The notes beneath the pieces are model-generated. The model was not told the origin of the DNA and made no database searches. It saw only the letters and a list, made by a program, of their open reading frames with translations. A DNA stretch of 64,000 nt from Durusdinium trenchii (Eukaryota > Sar > Dinophyceae > Suessiales > Symbiodiniaceae): the NCBI GenBank assembly GCA_963970005.1, contig CAXAMN010023729.1, positions 473,081 through 537,080 on the forward strand. The letters are read 5' to 3'. This document shows, one piece after another, positions 43,631-52,836 of the stretch (the first letter of the stretch is position 1; each line of letters opens with the position of its first letter). Position numbers and translations under genes: made by a program.

Positions 43631-46600
43631 ATGGCGCAACAGCCAGGAGCACAGGCACCACAAGCCACAGACATGGCACAACAATTTGCACAGATGATGC
43701 AAGCCCTAGCACAGGGGCAGAGCCAATTGCAACGAGCAATGGCAGAAGCATATACACAACAAACGGCAATCACAAGGAACATAGCCACTAGCGTAGAAGT
43801 AAGAGACAGATCAGAGTTGAAAGGCATTCCAAAGCCTGACAAGTTCAGCGGACACACAGGTACCTGGGATTCATGGTACTTCAAGTTCAAGACTTGGATT
43901 GAGACAAGTCACAAGAATGCAGGAAAGTGCATTCAGCTCCTCGAAGAGCATCAAGACACAGAGATCAATGAGACATCTCTGGAAGATGATTATCCTGAAG
44001 GAGCCGAGCTTGTTTCAGCTCAGGCCCGACAGGCTCTGATCTCACTATGTGAGGGAGAAGCCCTCGAGATTGTCAAGAATACCTCCAGAGGTCAGCACTT
44101 TGGCCTAGAGGCATTGAGACGATTGATCACCAAGTATGATCCACAGAACCCACAAGCAAACTCAGCTTTGCTGAAGAAGGTCCTGCACCCACAACAGTGT
44201 GCATTGGACAAGCTCAGAGAGAGCATAGAAGCCTGGGAAAACATCAGGCGAAAGTATGAAGAGCGGAAGAAGAAAGCTCTTGATGATGACATCGCAAGAA
44301 GTTGTCTTCAGCAGATGTGTCCAGCCAAACTTCAAGATCACCTTGACCTCCAGAGTTCGAGACTCACTGACTATGCCATCATGAAGTCAGAGATTTTGGC
44401 CTACCTCGAGAACATCGAGAGCCGAAAAGAAGCAAAGACTGGATCAGCACCAATGGATGTTGATGCACTAGCCGCAGCTGCCAGCCAGATGCAAGCTTCA
44501 CTTGCAAGTCTGGCTAAAGCCAAAGGAAAAGGCAAAGGTGGCTCAAAAGGCGGCAAAGGAAAAGGAAAGAGTCAAGATGGAGGCAAGGGAAACGACAAAG
44601 GTAAACAGAAGGGAAAAGGTTCTTCATGGTCCAATCCCTCGTCATGGAACAACTCATGGAACAAGAACGATTGGTATAAGAATGATTGGAACAAGAGTAG
44701 TTGGTACAACCAAAACTCCAAGGGTAAAGGCAAAGGTGGCAAAGGCAAAGACTCTAAAGGTAAAGGCAAGAGTAAAAGTAAGAAGGTAGCTTCAGTTGAG
44801 GAATCTGAAACCTCTATGGCTCAAGAGCATCAACCCGAGCCTGAGTATTCCGCTGACATCGCCACCCTCTTTGCCATCGATATGGAGAAAGCAGCACCTG
44901 CCGCAATTTCTCGTGGAGCAGCCAAGGCAAAAGCCGAGACTGAAGTCAAGGCTATGCCAAAGAAGCCAGGAGCTGGAAAAGGTCGTCCTGGAATTGCAGC
45001 TGCTGGGATTGCAGTCATGAACCAAGCAATCCAAGAGACCATGCAGTCCAATCGCGAGCTGTATGAGAAGAAGTCTGAGACAATCCAGAAGGCCATCGAA
45101 GAGGCCGAAGCCAAAGGCAAAGCAGCCAATGACGCCATCTTGGAACAACAGGCCGAGATGAAGAGGCTGAAAGAACAGTATGAAGAAAAGGAGAGAGAAG
45201 CCAAGATCTTGCTGAAGAGACCAACTCCTCGCCGCGCCGCTTCGGTTCCGGCGGAGTCGCCAAGGCTCTCAGCTGATTTGGCATCAGGTATGGATCCAAG
45301 ATTGGCCAAGAAGAAAGAGAAGAGCCGTCAGCGCGCCGAGCAGCATCGCGTTGAGAAGGCCCAGGATCGTTTCGAATCCTGGCGCGACTATGAGGCCAAT
45401 TACCCTGAGGAGCTCGATTACTATGAGATCGCTCGTGCCAAGGGTACTGGTCGACTTCAAGCTTGGGATGATGAAGATGATGAAGGAAAATTTGATGAAG
45501 CCCCTCAGCCTCGAGGTCGAGAAAAGGCCCAGAGGCATCGTGGCTACAAGAAGCCAGGAAAGGCAAAGAAGCCTGAACAGCCAAAAGAGAAGGAGCCCAA
45601 GATTGAGGATCTCTCCACTCAAGAACTGGCAGAGATGAAGCGGGAAAGCCAGACATGGACGGCTACTAGCCATCCAGCCCGCAGTGTCATCGACAAGGCG
45701 CTCACTGCAGCTGGGTTCAACCCAGAGGACTATGTTGTGATGAAGCGCGTCGAAAGCCAAGGCGAAGGAGCAACAAGCGCACCATCCTTCGCAGCTCCAG
45801 TCATGGAGAACATCAATCCCCTTGATGTGACTGAGATCGAGGGACTCGAAGAAGAAGAAGAGTTTGAAGGTGAAGTTGAAGAGGATGAGAATGGCACTGA
45901 GCCAGCTGACGAGGAGTCAGATGGACAAGAAGAAGAAAAAGAGAAAGATACCGTGCCATGGCTCGACCACATGTTCCAAGAGCGCATCCTCAGCTATGAT
46001 GAATGGGTAGCCAAATGCACCCACAAGAACAGAGATGGCAGCAAGAACATGGTCTGCCATGCGTGCAACAAGGCCCTGAGGTGTGACAATGACACCGGCC
46101 TATGGAACCACCATATGGCTTTGAATTGTTGCCCGCCAAAAGTCCTCAACCAGTGGGCAAAGGAATGGACGATCAAGCAGAAAGAGATGGGAAAGCGCAT
46201 CAAGACTGCCAAGGGACAGCAAGGCAGCCCAACTTCAAAAGATGCGCCAAAGCATGTGAAAGATGCCGACATGGATCTGAAGCCCGAAGATGTGGCAAAG
46301 CATTTGAAGATGGAAGATCCAAAGCTTGAGACTGTCAAGAAAGGAGGTCCTTTCTACATGACTGCCCATATGCAGAAGATGATGGAAGAGCAGGAGGAGG
46401 AAGATGAGGTTGGCCCAAAGACGCCAAAGCAAAGGCGCGTCGCCAAGACACCTCCACCTCCTGAGAAGAAAGGCAAGACCAAGGAGGAGCGCATGGCCTG
46501 GTTCAAGAGCTCGACTGAAGAGCACCAGGAGCGATTCCGTGGACCAGGATCCAAGCCAGAGGAATCCAGCGAAGCGCCAAGGCAGACGCTTCGGCTGAAG

Positions 46601-47251
46601 TCCCGGTCACGATCCCCGGGCAAAAGCCGAGCCGCTTCGGCTCCGGCTGCCTCCGAGAAAGGCCAAGGAAAGGGCAAGCAGAAGAAGGTGCAGTTGACCC
46701 GAGCTGTCAACGTGGCCACTCAGGATGCTGCCCGTGAGGCCAAGAAGGGAAAGGGAAAACGATATCCCACTCCCTCAAGCGAGCCTGATGAAGGCGATGA
46801 CGATCCACTCGCTCTCAAGAGTTTGGAGCTGGCATCCATGGAGACGCCAATGGCTCATCAGGTGACCTTGGATTCAGGAGCCGCGACCTCCTGCATCCCT
46901 GTTGAACTGGCCACCGCATTGGGCTACAAGCCTATCCAGCCTGAAGGCACCTGCAAAGTCTACAAGACTGCCTCAGGCGAAGTGGTCAAGGACCTTGGCA
47001 AGATCGATGCCATGGTGACCATCGGCATCGGCCAGAACTCCCTCAATGGACGTTGCTGTTTCCGGGTGATGGCGGTTGCAAAACCGCTGCTCTCCGCTGG
47101 GGCCCTTATGAGCAAGGGCTGGTGCATTCAGATGCACGGATCTGGTGGACAGATCTCCCGAGACGGAACTAAGATTCCGATCTCGTTCAGCAACGGCGTC
47201 TGTTCTGTGCCGCTTGCATTCCACCCTTTCGTCCGGCACCGCAATGGGTAA
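43631..47251 (+). CDS. copia Gag-protease polyprotein
   Basis: 1,206 codons from ATG 43631 to TAA. Residues 1-260: copia-type Gag (TWDSWYFKFKTWIETSH, then leucine-rich helices). Residues about 295-385: Lys/Gly/Ser/Asn/Trp-rich tract of KGKGKGG and NDWYKNDWNKSSWY, a likely RNA-binding region. A long charged coiled-coil-like middle follows (EAKGKAANDAILEQQAEMKR). Near residue 809, CHACNKALRC...LWNHHMALNCC has a C-x2-C...H-H-x4-C pattern like a BED-type zinc finger. I find no CCHC knuckle. Near residue 1078, QVTLDSGAATSCIPVELA is the aspartic protease active site (DSGA). Gag would form the particle and package the RNA; the protease would cut the polyprotein. Confidence 0.9.
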   Translation: MAQQPGAQAPQATDMAQQFAQMMQALAQGQSQLQRAMAEAYTQQTAITRNIATSVEVRDRSELKGIPKPDKFSGHTGTWDSWYFKFKTWIETSHKNAGKCIQLLEEHQDTEINETSLEDDYPEGAELVSAQARQALISLCEGEALEIVKNTSRGQHFGLEALRRLITKYDPQNPQANSALLKKVLHPQQCALDKLRESIEAWENIRRKYEERKKKALDDDIARSCLQQMCPAKLQDHLDLQSSRLTDYAIMKSEILAYLENIESRKEAKTGSAPMDVDALAAAASQMQASLASLAKAKGKGKGGSKGGKGKGKSQDGGKGNDKGKQKGKGSSWSNPSSWNNSWNKNDWYKNDWNKSSWYNQNSKGKGKGGKGKDSKGKGKSKSKKVASVEESETSMAQEHQPEPEYSADIATLFAIDMEKAAPAAISRGAAKAKAETEVKAMPKKPGAGKGRPGIAAAGIAVMNQAIQETMQSNRELYEKKSETIQKAIEEAEAKGKAANDAILEQQAEMKRLKEQYEEKEREAKILLKRPTPRRAASVPAESPRLSADLASGMDPRLAKKKEKSRQRAEQHRVEKAQDRFESWRDYEANYPEELDYYEIARAKGTGRLQAWDDEDDEGKFDEAPQPRGREKAQRHRGYKKPGKAKKPEQPKEKEPKIEDLSTQELAEMKRESQTWTATSHPARSVIDKALTAAGFNPEDYVVMKRVESQGEGATSAPSFAAPVMENINPLDVTEIEGLEEEEEFEGEVEEDENGTEPADEESDGQEEEKEKDTVPWLDHMFQERILSYDEWVAKCTHKNRDGSKNMVCHACNKALRCDNDTGLWNHHMALNCCPPKVLNQWAKEWTIKQKEMGKRIKTAKGQQGSPTSKDAPKHVKDADMDLKPEDVAKHLKMEDPKLETVKKGGPFYMTAHMQKMMEEQEEEDEVGPKTPKQRRVAKTPPPPEKKGKTKEERMAWFKSSTEEHQERFRGPGSKPEESSEAPRQTLRLKSRSRSPGKSRAASAPAASEKGQGKGKQKKVQLTRAVNVATQDAAREAKKGKGKRYPTPSSEPDEGDDDPLALKSLELASMETPMAHQVTLDSGAATSCIPVELATALGYKPIQPEGTCKVYKTASGEVVKDLGKIDAMVTIGIGQNSLNGRCCFRVMAVAKPLLSAGALMSKGWCIQMHGSGGQISRDGTKIPISFSNGVCSVPLAFHPFVRHRNG

Positions 47252-50200
47252 GCCCGGTGGAGCAGGCCGAAGAGGCCGAGCAAGGCGACGAAGTGCCGCC
47301 TGAGCTCCAAATCCATGCTCCCATTCGCCCGACGCGAAAAGAGTTTGAAGAGCATGCTGTTTCACACTTCCCTTTTAGGTCTTGGTGTGAAGCCTGTGTA
47401 AGGGGAAAAGCTAAGGCAAACCCTCACAGGAAGATAGACCACACCGATGAGACAACCCCAGTAGTGACTGTAGACTACTGTTTCATGAATTCACGAACTG
47501 ATGATGTAGTTTTGGACGAGAAGACTCATGCACCAATTCTTGTTGTCAGAGATCGATGGACGAAGCATCTTTTTGCTCATGTGTTGCCCTACAAAGGTGT
47601 GACAAAAGGTCCATACGGATCCAAAGTACTTTTGAACGACATCAAGAAACTGGGATACTCCAAACTGATCATTCGACATGATCCTGAACCTGCCCTCACC
47701 TCTGTTGTTGAGGCAGTAAAGAATGGGTTTGAAGGAACCCTGATCATCGAGAAGAGCCCGAAAGGAGTCAAAGAATCCAAGGGAGAGATTGAACGAGCAG
47801 TTCAAACCTTGGAAGGACAAGCCAGGACTCTTCGAGCCGCGATCGAGTCAAACTATGGTGAGAAACTTCCTGACGATTCACCTGTTTTGACTTGGTTAGT
47901 TGAACACGCATCCACAGTCTACAATCTGTTTTTCCGATCCACCGAACTTCAAGACGGAAAGACTCCGTATTCACGACTCCGTGGACGTGAATGGAAAGTA
48001 GCAATTCCACCATTTGGTGAGGCCATCGAATACCTCAAGAGAGGCCACAAGTTCGAGGCCCAATGGACCAAAGGAATTTTTCTAGGAGTGAAAGACACCA
48101 CCACAGAGAAGATAGTAGGAAACGCCTGTGGAGTTTTCACAGTGCAATCCATTCGAAGAAAGCCAGAAGAAGATCGATATGATTCAGAGTTGCTGAAATC
48201 GATCACTGGAATTCCCTGGGATCCTCAAGCAATTCGCGAAGAACCAGCGATTGCAGCCCCAAGGGAACCAGTCATTGCCAGTCCAAGTGGTGAAGCTTTG
48301 GTGCAACCACCGGCAATGGATGACAAGAAAAGAAAGCTGAGAAGGCTTTACATCACCAAGAAAGACCTGGAAAAGTTTGGGTATACTGCAGGTTGCCCAG
48401 CTTGTGATGCCACACAGATTGGCAAGAGATCTACAGGCATCCATCACACCAACAGGTGTCGAGACAGACTTGAAGAGAGCATCAGAGGAGAAGAAGAAGA
48501 GAACCCAAGAGTAGCAAGACATGAAAGCCGAGTTGGAGAGGCAATCACTGGCATGCCACAACCCGTCAGTGGCAAGAGACCTCAAATCCTTCATGGATAT
48601 GAAAGCAAAAGACCATCGGGAGTTCCCGATTCGTGTCGAGTGTTCGCACGACTTGACGTCGAAGCTTACTGTTTTCAAACCACCATGCCAGGAGGACCTG
48701 ATTGGTCCACCGTCTGGCACCGAGTCACAAGAAACCATACAAACAATGCAATCATTGAGAGTGGAGTCATGACAACAGACCTTCCACCAGAGATACTCAA
48801 TGGAGCATTACCACACAAGATGGACATTGTGACAGAACTTTGGTACGAACCAGAAGCAGCACCACCAACACCAGGCACAGCATCAGCTTCAGCATCAGGT
48901 ATTCGCAGACCACGCGAACCTGAACCACATGGAGAAAAGAGAGAACACGAAGAACAACATGAACCAGCAGGATCACCTACAGCAAAAGCCAGAGTAGATA
49001 GAGACAAGAAGAGAAAGGCAGAAAGCGAACATGAAGATGAAGCCGAGAGAACAAGAGACATCCGGAGCATCGAGATGGCTCTAGAAAGCCTAATCCTAGA
49101 AGACAGAGAGAGAGTGCTATCTAGCATCGACCCAGAGAAACCAGTGTGTGAAGAGGAGATCCCACTGCCAGAAGAAATGGCAGAAGAGGCAAAAGACTGG
49201 TGGTACTATGACGACATCAGTGGAAAAGAGCTGCTACCTGAGAAGGTAGAGAAAGCCAGAAAAGATGAAATCGACATTGTCGAATCAATGGGAGTTTGGG
49301 AAAAGATCCCAAGAAGCAAAGTTCCAAAAGGAACCAAAATCATTGGAACTCGATGGGTAGATGTGAACAAGCAAGATGAAACCAATCCTCTCTACAGAAG
49401 TCGATTGGTAGCGCAAGAGATCAAAAGAGGCTCAGGTTTTGACGATTTTTTCGCAGCTATGCCGAGCCTTGCAGCTTTGAAGCTACTGCTAACCATTGCA
49501 GTCAGCGACAGCCTTCCATTGGAGAAAGGCGAAAAGCGAAAGACAAAGCAATCTTTCCTAGGATTTTTGGATGTGAAGAGAGCTCATTTCTACTCCAAAG
49601 CAACAAGAGAACTCTATGTTGAAATTCCATCAGAAGGCAAGAAACCAGAAGATGGAGATGTGGTAGGAAGATTGGTCAGAAGCCTTTACGGCACCAGAGA
49701 CGCACCCATGAATTGGGAGCTGACCATTGCAGAGTTTATGAAGAAGCTAGGATTTGTTCAAGGCAAGTCCAACCCATGCATCTACTACCATGCATCCAGA
49801 GAACTTCGAACAGAAGTGCATGGAGACGATTTCACGACAGTTGGAAGTTTTGATGACATCAAATGGTTTCACACTTCAGCAGCCAAAGAATGGCAAGTTG
49901 TGGAACGAGGCATTCTCGGTCCACCAGGTTCACCAAAGGCAAGCCAACAGATCAGAGTGCTGAATCGCATCATCACCTGGTCAAATGAAGGCATTTGGTG
50001 GGAACCAGATCCAAGACATGCAGAGTTGATCATTAAGTGGTTAGGCACTGGTCAACCAGGCAAGGTCAAAACACCTTTGGCCAAGCCAAGTCAAGAGGAA
50101 CTCCAACATGAAGAAGTTCCGCTGAGTGCCGAAGATGCAACGATGTATAGATCTATTGCTATGAGAGCCGCGTATTTGGCACAGGATCGACCTGATCTGC

Positions 50201-50829
50201 AAACTGCAACGCGCTCATTGGCACAAGGTCTACAGAACCCAACATCGAGGCACTGGAATATGCTGAAACGATTGGCTCGATATGTCAGGTATCGACCAAG
50301 AGTTGCACAGTTGTTTCCAAACCAAAGCACCTGCAACCCCTTCAACATGTGGTCAGACGCCGACCATGCAGGTTGCATAAGGACACGAAAGAGTGTGTCA
50401 GGAGGCGTGCTCATGGCCAACAAATGCTGTCTCACAACATACAGCAAAGGCCAAGGAGTTGTCTCCCTGAGCAGTGGCGAATCCGAGTACTACGGACTTG
50501 TTTCCGGAGCATGTCAAATGCTTGGAATCGCATCAACAGCAAGAGACTGGGGATTGTTTCCCAGCAAAGAGGTGACAATGGACGCTTCCGCTGGCATCGC
50601 CATGGGAAACCGTCGAGGTTTGGGACGAGCTAAACATGTTGACACTCAATACCATTGGGTACAAGAGCGCACAGCAAAGAAAGAGTTTCGTCTCAAGAAA
50701 GAAGGCACCGACCGAATGTTGGCCGATGTGCTAACGAAAGCTGTCACCGAGGAGAAAATGACAACAGCCATGAAAGGCATGAACTTCCACTACTTGGAAG
50801 GTGAGCATGAACTGACTTTGAAAGCGTGA
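47173..50829 (+). CDS. copia Pol: integrase, reverse transcriptase, RNase H
   Basis: Open from just after a TAA (47170-47172) to TGA at 50827-50829. The conventional residue count here starts at GTG 47257 (1,190 codons). Integrase: HHCC-like finger HAVSHFPFRSWCEAC (near 30-45), catalytic Asp in TVDYCF (about 72), Asp in IIRHDPEPAL (about 141), Glu in KGEIERAV (about 177). Reverse transcriptase: IGTRWVDVNKQDETN (about 695), FLGFLDVKRAHFYS (about 770), VHGDDFTTVG (about 855) in place of YVDD. RNase H: MWSDADHAGCIRTRKS (about 1030), SLSSGESEYYGL (about 1070), and AKHVDTQYHWVQE near the end. The first in-frame ATG lies after the first integrase Asp, so the protein must be made as a fusion with Gag by frameshifting (or by splicing). 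Confidence 0.9.
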   Translation, partial: DSDLVQQRRLFCAACIPPFRPAPQWVSPVEQAEEAEQGDEVPPELQIHAPIRPTRKEFEEHAVSHFPFRSWCEACVRGKAKANPHRKIDHTDETTPVVTVDYCFMNSRTDDVVLDEKTHAPILVVRDRWTKHLFAHVLPYKGVTKGPYGSKVLLNDIKKLGYSKLIIRHDPEPALTSVVEAVKNGFEGTLIIEKSPKGVKESKGEIERAVQTLEGQARTLRAAIESNYGEKLPDDSPVLTWLVEHASTVYNLFFRSTELQDGKTPYSRLRGREWKVAIPPFGEAIEYLKRGHKFEAQWTKGIFLGVKDTTTEKIVGNACGVFTVQSIRRKPEEDRYDSELLKSITGIPWDPQAIREEPAIAAPREPVIASPSGEALVQPPAMDDKKRKLRRLYITKKDLEKFGYTAGCPACDATQIGKRSTGIHHTNRCRDRLEESIRGEEEENPRVARHESRVGEAITGMPQPVSGKRPQILHGYESKRPSGVPDSCRVFARLDVEAYCFQTTMPGGPDWSTVWHRVTRNHTNNAIIESGVMTTDLPPEILNGALPHKMDIVTELWYEPEAAPPTPGTASASASGIRRPREPEPHGEKREHEEQHEPAGSPTAKARVDRDKKRKAESEHEDEAERTRDIRSIEMALESLILEDRERVLSSIDPEKPVCEEEIPLPEEMAEEAKDWWYYDDISGKELLPEKVEKARKDEIDIVESMGVWEKIPRSKVPKGTKIIGTRWVDVNKQDETNPLYRSRLVAQEIKRGSGFDDFFAAMPSLAALKLLLTIAVSDSLPLEKGEKRKTKQSFLGFLDVKRAHFYSKATRELYVEIPSEGKKPEDGDVVGRLVRSLYGTRDAPMNWELTIAEFMKKLGFVQGKSNPCIYYHASRELRTEVHGDDFTTVGSFDDIKWFHTSAAKEWQVVERGILGPPGSPKASQQIRVLNRIITWSNEGIWWEPDPRHAELIIKWLGTGQPGKVKTPLAKPSQEELQHEEVPLSAEDATMYRSIAMRAAYLAQDRPDLQTATRSLAQGLQNPTSRHWNMLKRLARYVRYRPRVAQLFPNQSTCNPFNMWSDADHAGCIRTRKSVSGGVLMANKCCLTTYSKGQGVVSLSSGESEYYGLVSGACQMLGIASTARDWGLFPSKEVTMDASAGIAMGNRRGLGRAKHVDTQYHWVQERTAKKEFRLKKEGTDRMLADVLTKAVTEEKMTTAMKGMNFHYLEGEHELTLKA
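47224..47260 (+). promoter_or_regulatory. candidate -1 ribosomal frameshift signal
   Basis: C CCT TTC (47224-47230) fits the X XXY YYZ heptamer in the gag frame (CAC CCT TTC). It lies 18 bases before the gag stop codon and within the 79-nt overlap (47173-47251) of the two frames. Six bases downstream, CACCG (47237-47241) can pair with CGGTG (47255-47259), and GGCC...GGCC forms a second small hairpin. A slip of -1 leads directly into the pol frame. Confidence 0.5.
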
Positions 50830-50940
50830 ACGGCTTGAGCTAGAGTAGGTACATCTTGGTCTTGAAGAGGTACTGAAGGGCTACGAGCTAATTCACCGAA
50901 GTGCTAATCCTGACTCGCTTAACTTCTGGGAGATGTTAAA

Positions 50941-50951
50941 CTCGGGAGGCG
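50941..50951 (+). promoter_or_regulatory. putative polypurine tract
   Basis: CTCGGGAGGCG lies directly before the 3' LTR. The purine run GGGAGG is short and interrupted, weaker than typical, but it is in the required position for plus-strand priming. Confidence 0.45.
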
Positions 50952-51156
50952 TGATCAGATGTAGCACCAGTTACATGTACATGATATAGCTTGTATAGAT
51001 GTATGTTTCACTGCAGCCGTTTGTGGTTTACTTTTGTGTTCATTTCGATACCAGAGCTCAGTCAAGCGTGAGCTAAAAGTGGGCCTAAGCTTCTACTCCA
51101 ACCTTTGGGACAGTGACTTGGGGTCACAGAGTTTAAGAGCCTAAATTCTCCGTTCA
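50952..51156 (+). repeat. 3' LTR, 205 bp
   Basis: Begins TGATCAGATGTAGC, ends CTCCGTTCA; matches the 5' LTR base for base by eye. Confidence 0.95.
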
Positions 51157-51161
51157 ACATA
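51157..51161. repeat. target-site duplication ACATA (right)
   Basis: Repeats 43274-43278 directly after the 3' LTR. Confidence 0.9.
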
Positions 51162-52764
51162 TCATTATAAAGATAGTACAGATTCTTGGGCTTTGGGGAT
51201 CAAAGAACATCACTGGAACAGATTCTTGGGCTTTGGGGATCAGAGAACATCACGGGAAAATATCGGTGTGGTGTACAAAGGCCTGGCAGCATGAACGGAC
51301 CCATGCTGCTGAGTAGGCTGAGCATTGTCTATCTTCCAAGGGACATCTTTTGGCTCACACTTGTAAACCGCTACATAAGCCTGTCGATCATCCACAGTTC
51401 GATTGCCACTGCCCCCTAAAACAAAGCGCAGATGGTTTTCTGGGTCAGAGCTTCTCTAGGCCCTCTAGGCGGGGTTTTCAGACCGACGTAGAAAGAGACT
51501 ACACTCGCCAAGAAATTGCCATTCGACATTGGACATAGGCATGCTGCATGAACCACAAAGTTTGCTGTGCGATATGAAGGCTGTGAACCGAACCTTTCGC
51601 CCAATATTGTGCGCTGGGTTTCGGCCCCGATGGTGGTGCGCTCACACAAGATGTGTTTTTTCTCTCCACATTGCTGCAGTGTAAGGTCATGCCTTGTCGG
51701 TGATCCAAGAGCTGCAAGATCACCATACACCCCTTTGATTTGCCACACGCCCCTTCAATCTCCTCGAGTGGTTCGCATGTTCCCCTCAAGTATCATGGAA
51801 CATCTCCAAGCATCATGGAACATCTCCAGCTAGCTGACTGAAAAAAAACGCATGCTCGCTCGTGCCACTGGCATCGTTGGTGCTCAGATTGGTGACCGTG
51901 ATTTTCTTCCCCTCGATCTTCACCATCGTGGTTGTGGTTGAACTGGGGCATCCAGGAGCTGCTGAGGTGGTCGGCCTGGTCACCTTCATGTGCCCTCTGG
52001 CGTTTTCGGCGTTTTCGTTGAGGTCGGCACGGGGCAAAAAAAAAGTACGAGCCACGCACGCAGGGAGGAATGCGTCTAAATGATGGAAGGAATGATCATG
52101 CATGGTTTGGGGACATATATTAATTATGATGTAATATTCCGTTGATGTATAGGTGCATAATTATATAATCATGCATCAGGGAATTGTTCATTGTTCTTAC
52201 TTCCTTTGCTTAGTAAGCTATTCCCCTTTGTGTGGAAGTGGATACGGGAGCGCCTCGCCGAGCGCCCTTGTTCGAAGAATGACTCCCCAAATCAGAGACC
52301 AACCTGAGACTGAAACAGATTTATGGAACAAAAAACACAAACATAAGATACTAGGATTGTTGGAGGGGCCATACATGTTTTAAATATGTGCACATAGAAG
52401 GCAGCTGTTGATGCTTAGAGCGATTCTAAGCCAGCGTTGTGCTTTCGGCAGAACTCCCGGCCCACAGCAACAATGACTCCTTGGCACGTACACATCAAAC
52501 AAGTTTTTGGATAAGTTCCTGTTTGGGTGCGCAATGTTCTTAGAATTGTGTCCATCCTATTTTTTCCTAGCTACTGTAGTTTTTTTGAATATTGTATGAA
52601 TATGTTAAGTACTTTTTTTGAAACATATTGTGCCTTCCTTTATGAGAGTGTTGGGATGCTGGAAACCTGTCCCCCCAACCCCCCGACCTGGACTAACGCG
52701 ACCAACCGTCCCGGGGGAGGACAACCGGTTCACGCTTCGTCACCGACCCGTCCGTCCGTCTCAG
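51162..52764. other. region after the copia element, copy C intron-like DNA
   Basis: A direct repeat of CAGATTCTTGGGCTTTGGGGATCA occurs at about 51179 and 51220 (41-bp spacing). A hydrophobic open stretch at 51895-52030 (IFTIVVVVELGHPGAAEVVG, LVTFMCPLAFSAFSLRS) could be a membrane exon of copy C, but its boundaries are unclear. Confidence 0.35.
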
Positions 52765-52836
52765 GTTTTAACCTGTCCTTGATCCTGGCGCTGATCTTTG
52801 GTTTGCTGGGCATCCAAAAGACGCTGCAGCTTCCCG
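52765..52836 (+). CDS. copy C: candidate membrane exon (LLGIQKTLQLP)
   Basis: Acceptor GTCTCAG, donor TTCCCG|GCGGCC (GC donor). Reads FNLSLILALIFGLLGIQKTL then QLP, resembling the 74-nt exons of copies A and B (LLGIKGTLALP, MGIEGMLALP). It is 72 nt with a different entry phase, so the acceptor may lie elsewhere. If right, copy C continues on both sides of the copia insertion. Confidence 0.45.

Larger units (their letters stand above)
43279..51156 (+). mobile_element. full-length Ty1/copia LTR retrotransposon
   Basis: 7,878 bp. Order: 5' LTR 43279-43483, primer-binding site from 43484, gag-protease frame 43631-47251, integrase-reverse transcriptase-RNase H frame to 50829, purine-rich tract about 50941-50951, 3' LTR 50952-51156. 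Integrase before reverse transcriptase places it in Ty1/copia (Pseudoviridae-type). LTRs start TG and end CA, and I see no difference between them over 205 bases. The target duplication is perfect and both frames are open, so the insertion is young and the element may be active. It sits in + orientation in the intron-like DNA behind copy C's second exon, in an AT-rich TATA-type stretch. Confidence 0.95.

Noticed and set aside
45015-46719. Several long minus-strand open frames within the gag region
   Set aside because: They mirror the codon bias and repetitive Lys/Glu composition of the sense Gag frame, and no domain is seen on the minus strand.
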